NCBI RefSeq assembly: GCF_900115565.1
Contig: NZ_FOWW01000001.1
Location: 749,731 to 813,730, forward strand
Direction of reading: 5' to 3'
Source of the DNA: Amycolatopsis arida
GTDB lineage: Bacteria; Actinomycetota; Actinomycetes; Mycobacteriales; Pseudonocardiaceae
Length of the DNA: 64,000 bases
The notes beneath the pieces are model-generated. The model saw only the letters and a program-made list of their open reading frames with translations. It made no database searches and had not been told where the DNA came from. The position numbers and the translations under genes were made by a program. This document shows positions 61,101 to 64,000 of the stretch, piece after piece. The stretch's first letter is position 1. Each line of letters starts with the position of its first letter.

Positions 61101-61327
61101 CCCTCGCCGGGGACGCGGTGCCGGCGGCCCGGCTACTCGGCGCGGCGGCGGCCCTGCGCGACGGTGTCGGGGCACCGCTGCCGCCGGCCGAACGCGGCGA
61201 CGTGGACCGGATCACCGCCAGGGTGCGCGCCGCGCTGGGGGCGGACGTGTTCGCCGCCGAACACCACCGGGGAACCCGCGCGGACATCGACGACCTGCTG
61301 GACGCCCTGGAACCCGCGGCCCGCTGA
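58151..61327 (+). CDS. AfsR/SARP-type regulator with NB-ARC and TPR domains
   Basis: A 1058-aa transcription activator. The winged-helix domain is at 1-95 (RFGVLGPLAVWTDG; LLVTPGQPVPVDRLADDLWG), the BTAD bacterial activation domain at 96-250, then an AAA/NB-ARC ATPase (Walker A TGPGGVGKT near 296; Walker B LLVLDNCEHL near 375; GLPLALELAAARVRAL near 475), and a long TPR-like helical C-terminus. A small GADGADGADGADEAE tract lies near residue 560. SARP regulators bind promoter repeats in antibiotic or metabolic clusters, but none is near here; nearest genes are two MFS transporters, one divergent and one convergent. Confidence 0.92.
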   Translation: MRFGVLGPLAVWTDGGKPVRIPELKVRALLADLLVTPGQPVPVDRLADDLWGEHPPGNPANTLQTKVSQLRRALDRAEPGARELVRFESGGYRLVVDPGAVDARRFAELVGRAGASTDPRTSAALLTDALALWRGPAFADFRDEEFARAAATRLAEQRLVALEEQAEARLALGEHHLLAGELTDLVAEHPWRERLRSVQLRALYRAGRQREALDAYAEFRARLVEDLGLDPGPELAAVHQAILTRDPALDTGVPHGTPAGCPRSNLPAPVTELVGRERDVERVRDRLDRGRLVTLTGPGGVGKTRLALAVAHGLAESFPDGGWLVELGGRYPVAGVQDVAEFVASVLGVRDEVAARAAGDPLDHLATAVRARRALLVLDNCEHLVDAVAELTRRLLAEAPELRVLVTSQEPLAISGEVVHPVRPLPVPDPDAADPAALRRSPAVRLFLGRAAGLTLDAGNAAAVATICRRLDGLPLALELAAARVRALGVHGLARRMDDRFRVLGGGPRDAPARQRTLRAMLDWSWEPLTGAEREVLRRLAVHPDGCALDAAAAVCGADGADGADGADEAEVLDVLARLVDRSLVVATDEPEGPRYRLLESVGAYGVERLRAAGELDTVRERHGAFYTALAERARPHLHGPEQRRWLRRLEAEAANVRQALDTGGERAPRLANAMAWAWFLHGRYREAHRSLGAMLATGPAAARAEAAAWQAGFALLTQAPPATVDVNAVENPRALWFLGYAHLLFSDLPTSRELTGRALAAARADDDPWLLAAALYSGALQALFGGELAAARRDGEESLRMFGELGDRWGQVRAGDVLGSLAAIAGDYDRAARLHREAAHRAEELELWVDVADQLTALGRVALLTGDHAMAAEWHTRALRLATEQSNEAAQEFAEIGLGMLARREGRLDDAERHLRRWLAWNRRLSAEQGKALILAELGFVAEQRGAAEAATTLHRDGLAAARRAADPRAVALAAEGLAGAASLAGDAVPAARLLGAAAALRDGVGAPLPPAERGDVDRITARVRAALGADVFAAEHHRGTRADIDDLLDALEPAAR

Positions 61328-61331
61328 CGCC

Positions 61332-62384
61332 TCACCGTCCACCGGTCCCCGTCGCGACACCGGCGGCCGCACTCGGCTGCCGGGCGAGGCGGTCGGCGCG
61401 CCACGCGGTGCCGACGCCGAAGGCGGCCAGCACGGCGAACCCGGCCAGGAGGTAGCGCGCGGACAGGACCGTCGACGGCGCCCCCAGGTTGACCAGCAGG
61501 CCGGCGACCGCGGCGCCGAACGCGGTGGACATCCTCAGCACCGTCGCGATCGCCGCGGCGGCCTGCTTCCCCTCCTCCGGGTCGTCGGTGCTGGCCATGG
61601 CGGCCACGGACAGGTGCGGCATGGCGATGCCGATCCCCGCGCCGCCGGCGAGCAGTACGGTCAGCCAGGCGAGGACCACGGGCAACGACGCGTCCCGGTG
61701 CTGCAGCAGGGCGAGCACGGCGAACCCGGCGGCGAGCAGCGCCGGGCCGGCGACCCGGAGTCGCCGAACCGTCCGCTCCCGATGAGCCGAGGAGCTGACC
61801 ACCTGGCTCACCGACCACCCGAGCGACAACACCGCGGCGAAGAGTCCCGCCACCGCGGGCGGCAGCCCACCCAGCTGCCGCGCGAACAGCGGCAGGAACG
61901 TCTCCACGGCGACACCGGACGCGAGGAACGCGATGGTCAGGTAGACCCACCGCAGCGCCGAGCCGGCCTGGTACGTCGAGCGCGGCAGCACCCGCACGGC
62001 CGCCCGCCGCTCGGTCACCGCGAACGCCAGCACGGCGGCGATCCCCAACGCGAGGAACGCCGCCATCGCGACCTCGTTCGAGAGGATCCCGGCGACGCTC
62101 ACCGCGGCGGCGGCCCCGACGACCAGCACCAGCGAGCGGACCGGCACCGGGTGCGCCCGCTCGTGCCGGCCGCCGCGCGGAAGGGCCCGGGGCACGAGCA
62201 CCGCCGGCACGGCCGCGGCGACGGCCAGCACCACGAACGCCGGCCGCCACGACCCGAACTGCGCGACGAGCCCGCCGAGGGCGGGGCCCACGAAGGTCCC
62301 CACCCCGAACATCGCGGAGACCAGCGCGCTCCCGCGGGCCCACAGGTGGCGCGGCAGCGCCGAACGGATCACGGCGAACCCCAC
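61332..62384 (-). pseudogene. 5'-truncated MFS transporter
   Basis: The frame encodes the last 350 residues or so of a DHA2-like MFS protein. The first preserved residues (FAVIRSALPRHLWARGSALV) correspond to the loop after helix 4 of full-length members, so about 120 N-terminal residues with helices 1-4 are missing. No ribosome site precedes GTG 62384, and the neighbouring SGNH gene ends 29 bp away. The remaining part is undisturbed, which suggests a recent loss. Confidence 0.75.
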
Positions 62385-62412
62385 TTTCGCGGTGGCCCGG
62401 GGTGTTTCCCGC

Positions 62413-63579
62413 TCAGCCGTGGCCGGGAGCGAACGGGCCGCCCGCCGCGAAGGCCCACCCGGCGAAGCGTTCGGCGATGCGCCGGTGGGTGGCGGTGTCC
62501 GGGTGGAGCCGGTCGGGCAGCGGCAGCTCGGCGACATCCGGTTCGCCGTAGAGCGCGCGACCGTCGAGGTAGTGCAGGTTCGGGTCGTCGGCGGCCCGGT
62601 GCTCGACGAGGCGGGCGAGCTCGTCCCGGATGACGGTGAGGGTCAGCCGCCCTCCGGCGCGGTCCGCCGGGTCGCCGATCGCCCGGAAGACCAGGGTCGA
62701 GCCGTCGAGGTCCGCGACGCCGGGCCCCGGGGTGTCCTCGTGGATGGGGCACAGGATCGGGGAGACGACCACCAGTGGCGTGCTGGGATGCCCGTCCCGG
62801 ATGGTGTCGAGGAAGCCGTGCACCGCCGGGGTGAAGCCGCGCAACCGCATCAGGTCGGTGTTCACCAGGTTGATGCCGATCTTGAGGCTGATCAGGTCCG
62901 CCGGGGTGTCCCGGAGAGCCCGCGCGACGAACGGGTCGAGCAGGGCGTTGCCGCGCAGGCTCAGGTTGACCAGCTCCACGCCGCCCCGGTTCGCCGCGAG
63001 CACTGGCCAGCTCGCGGTGGGACTGTCCGCATTGGAGCCATGGCTGATCGAGCTGCCGTGGTGCAGCCACACCCGCCGCCCGCGGTCCCGCGCCGGCTCG
63101 ACCGGGGCGTCGGTGTGCAGGGCGACCAACTCGGTGATCTCGGTGTGCGGCAGCCAGATCTCGACGTCCTTCGCGCCCGGCGGCAGGCCCGCGAAGCGGG
63201 CCGTGCCGGGTCGGCCGGGGCTGGTGGTCGCGGACCGGGTGGCCATGTCGATGGTGTGGACGTTGCCGCCGGGCACGGTGGCCCTGCCGGCCGGGCGGCC
63301 GTCGACGAGCAGCTCGAACACCCCCTCCGGCGGCGCCGGCATGCCCCGGTAGGCGGTCCTGGTGGGGAGGACGTCCAGCTCGACGGCGGTGGCGCGGGTG
63401 CGGAAGGCCAGCCGGACACCGGCGGGTTGGGCCTCGACCATGGCCAGGTAGTCGTCGGGGAACCGCGCCCGGGCCCGGGCGGGCAGCCGGTGCGGCAGCA
63501 CGCCGTGCGCGGTGCGTTCCAGGTCGAGGACGCCGCGCAGCAGGTCGGCGGTGATGGGCGTGGTGATCCAGTCGGGCAC
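62413..63579 (-). CDS. SGNH/GDSL hydrolase with N-terminal beta-sandwich
   Basis: A 388-aa protein without a signal peptide. The N-terminal part (about 1-160) is a jelly-roll carbohydrate-esterase-type domain, as in SGNH_N proteins. The catalytic part shows HHGSSISHGS near 170 (block I, nucleophile Ser), LVNLSLRGNALLDP (block II), LKIGINL (block III) and LPDRLHPDTATH (Asp-x-x-His block V). It probably deacetylates sugars or cuts esters, in the cytoplasm. GTG 63579. Its product likely resembles GDSL-type xylan esterases of actinomycetes. Confidence 0.88.
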   Translation of the reverse strand: MPDWITTPITADLLRGVLDLERTAHGVLPHRLPARARARFPDDYLAMVEAQPAGVRLAFRTRATAVELDVLPTRTAYRGMPAPPEGVFELLVDGRPAGRATVPGGNVHTIDMATRSATTSPGRPGTARFAGLPPGAKDVEIWLPHTEITELVALHTDAPVEPARDRGRRVWLHHGSSISHGSNADSPTASWPVLAANRGGVELVNLSLRGNALLDPFVARALRDTPADLISLKIGINLVNTDLMRLRGFTPAVHGFLDTIRDGHPSTPLVVVSPILCPIHEDTPGPGVADLDGSTLVFRAIGDPADRAGGRLTLTVIRDELARLVEHRAADDPNLHYLDGRALYGEPDVAELPLPDRLHPDTATHRRIAERFAGWAFAAGGPFAPGHG

Positions 63580-63827
63580 GACCGCCGAAGCTAGGCGCCC
63601 CTCGAGCCACCGGGCAACTGGTTAACAGTCCGGCCGCACCGCGGGCCATGGCGCGGCCCGGACTGGCCGAGCCCCCACGCGTCGCCGCGGGCGATGAAGC
63701 CGTGCACGGGTCCTGACCGTGTTCACTGGGTCGTGAGATGGCTACGGACCGGGATGGCGCGGTGGTACACACCCGGCGCGGCATCGCAATACCGCCTTGC
63801 CATGAAGTTGGCCGACACCTTATAGTC

Positions 63828-63847
63828 GGTTCCTACTAATAGGAACC
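63828..63847. promoter_or_regulatory. PadR-type palindromic operator
   Basis: GGTTCCTA-CTAA-TAGGAACC is a perfect 8-bp inverted repeat, ending 8 bp before ATG 63856. Autoregulation of PadR genes by such a site next to the start codon is common in the family. Confidence 0.75.
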
Positions 63848-63855
63848 GAGGAAGT

Positions 63856-64000
63856 ATGGCGCCGAAGCGGAAGATCTCCAACACCCTGGCCCTCGCGGTG
63901 CTGGGCCTGCTCCTGGAACGGCCGATGCACCCCTACGAGATGGCCGCCGTCCTGCGGGAACGGCACAAGGGCAGCAGCTTCAAGATCAACTCGGGATCGC
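63856..64000 (+). CDS. PadR-family transcriptional regulator, 3' partial
   Basis: 48 codons are visible before the window ends. MAPKRKISNTLALAVLGLLLE and RPMHPYEMAAVLRERHKGSSFKINSGS (both cut to fit) match the N-terminal winged helix of PadR regulators, with the HPYEMA helix motif. ATG 63856 follows GAGGAAG. It was too short for the six-frame list. The regulated gene should lie to the right, beyond the window; the palindrome 63828-63847 suggests autoregulation. Confidence 0.85.
   Translation, partial: MAPKRKISNTLALAVLGLLLERPMHPYEMAAVLRERHKGSSFKINSGS

Overview
The window is very GC-rich, uses many GTG starts and 4-nt ATGA/GTGA overlaps, and lacks U-tracts after its terminator hairpins. Its gene content (DUF6292-like protein, KTSC protein, AfsR/SARP regulator, MEDS/HATPase protein, DUF574-type methyltransferase, stand-alone LigD polymerase domains, carboxylic acid reductase) points to an actinomycete, probably a Pseudonocardiaceae member such as Amycolatopsis or a relative. 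It reads as ordinary chromosome: no phage, plasmid, integrase, transposase, CRISPR array, tRNA or rRNA was seen.

Layout. 1-4.6 kb: 3' end of a GT9 glycosyltransferase, an APH(6)-like kinase, a DUF6292-like protein, a DUF1772 membrane protein, and a CDP-alcohol phosphatidyltransferase coupled to a small VTT-like membrane protein. 4.8-8.5 kb: a GlsB/YeaQ membrane protein facing a four-gene operon (85-aa acidic protein, 233-aa unknown protein, DUF6895-like protein, beta-lactamase-fold serine hydrolase) behind an AT-rich promoter region; this is the least explained system here. 8.5-20 kb: KTSC protein, EamA transporter, nitrilase, LigD polymerase domain, a divergent TetR/ABC exporter pair with a palindromic operator, secreted M64 metallopeptidase, MFS transporter and secreted GH43-type glycosidase. 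20.4-25.2 kb: a complete carboxylic acid reductase and a crcB-DUF190-crcB fluoride-channel operon. 25.2-32.6 kb: ahcY behind a recognisable SAH riboswitch, a second LigD polymerase domain, a divergent ArsR/MFS pair, a CDF metal exporter, a GrpB-XRE/cupin operon and a methyltransferase. 33.0-40.4 kb: a minus-strand secreted-protein operon (two-domain multicopper oxidase; giant ThuA/F5-8C/GSDH/PKD/DUF1080 protein; cupredoxin with five exact 282-bp repeats). The last two proteins share a small C-terminal-type module. 40.9-47.1 kb: lipoprotein, small membrane protein, MEDS/HATPase regulator, a VOC remnant, secreted SGNH hydrolase, DinB and a methyltransferase. 47.1-52.1 kb: a mymA-like operon (BVMO, diiron ferritin-like protein, SDR, HSL-type esterase) divergent from TetR across a 15-bp-arm palindrome. 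52.1-56.8 kb: a D-threonate-type catabolic operon (GntP permease, DUF1537 kinase, PdxA2, DeoR) in which the kinase is broken by a 70-bp insertion between 23-bp direct repeats. 56.9-64 kb: an internally shortened DHA2 transporter, an AfsR-like regulator, a 5'-truncated MFS remnant, an SGNH hydrolase, and the start of a PadR regulator with its palindrome.

Themes: several one-regulator/one-transporter or one-regulator/one-operon units with visible operators (TetR/ABC, ArsR/MFS, TetR/mymA-like, DeoR/threonate, PadR); a secreted copper/carbohydrate protein set; and local decay (broken kinase, two damaged MFS genes, VOC fragment). Function calls rest on reading motifs by eye and on family knowledge; no database search was run.
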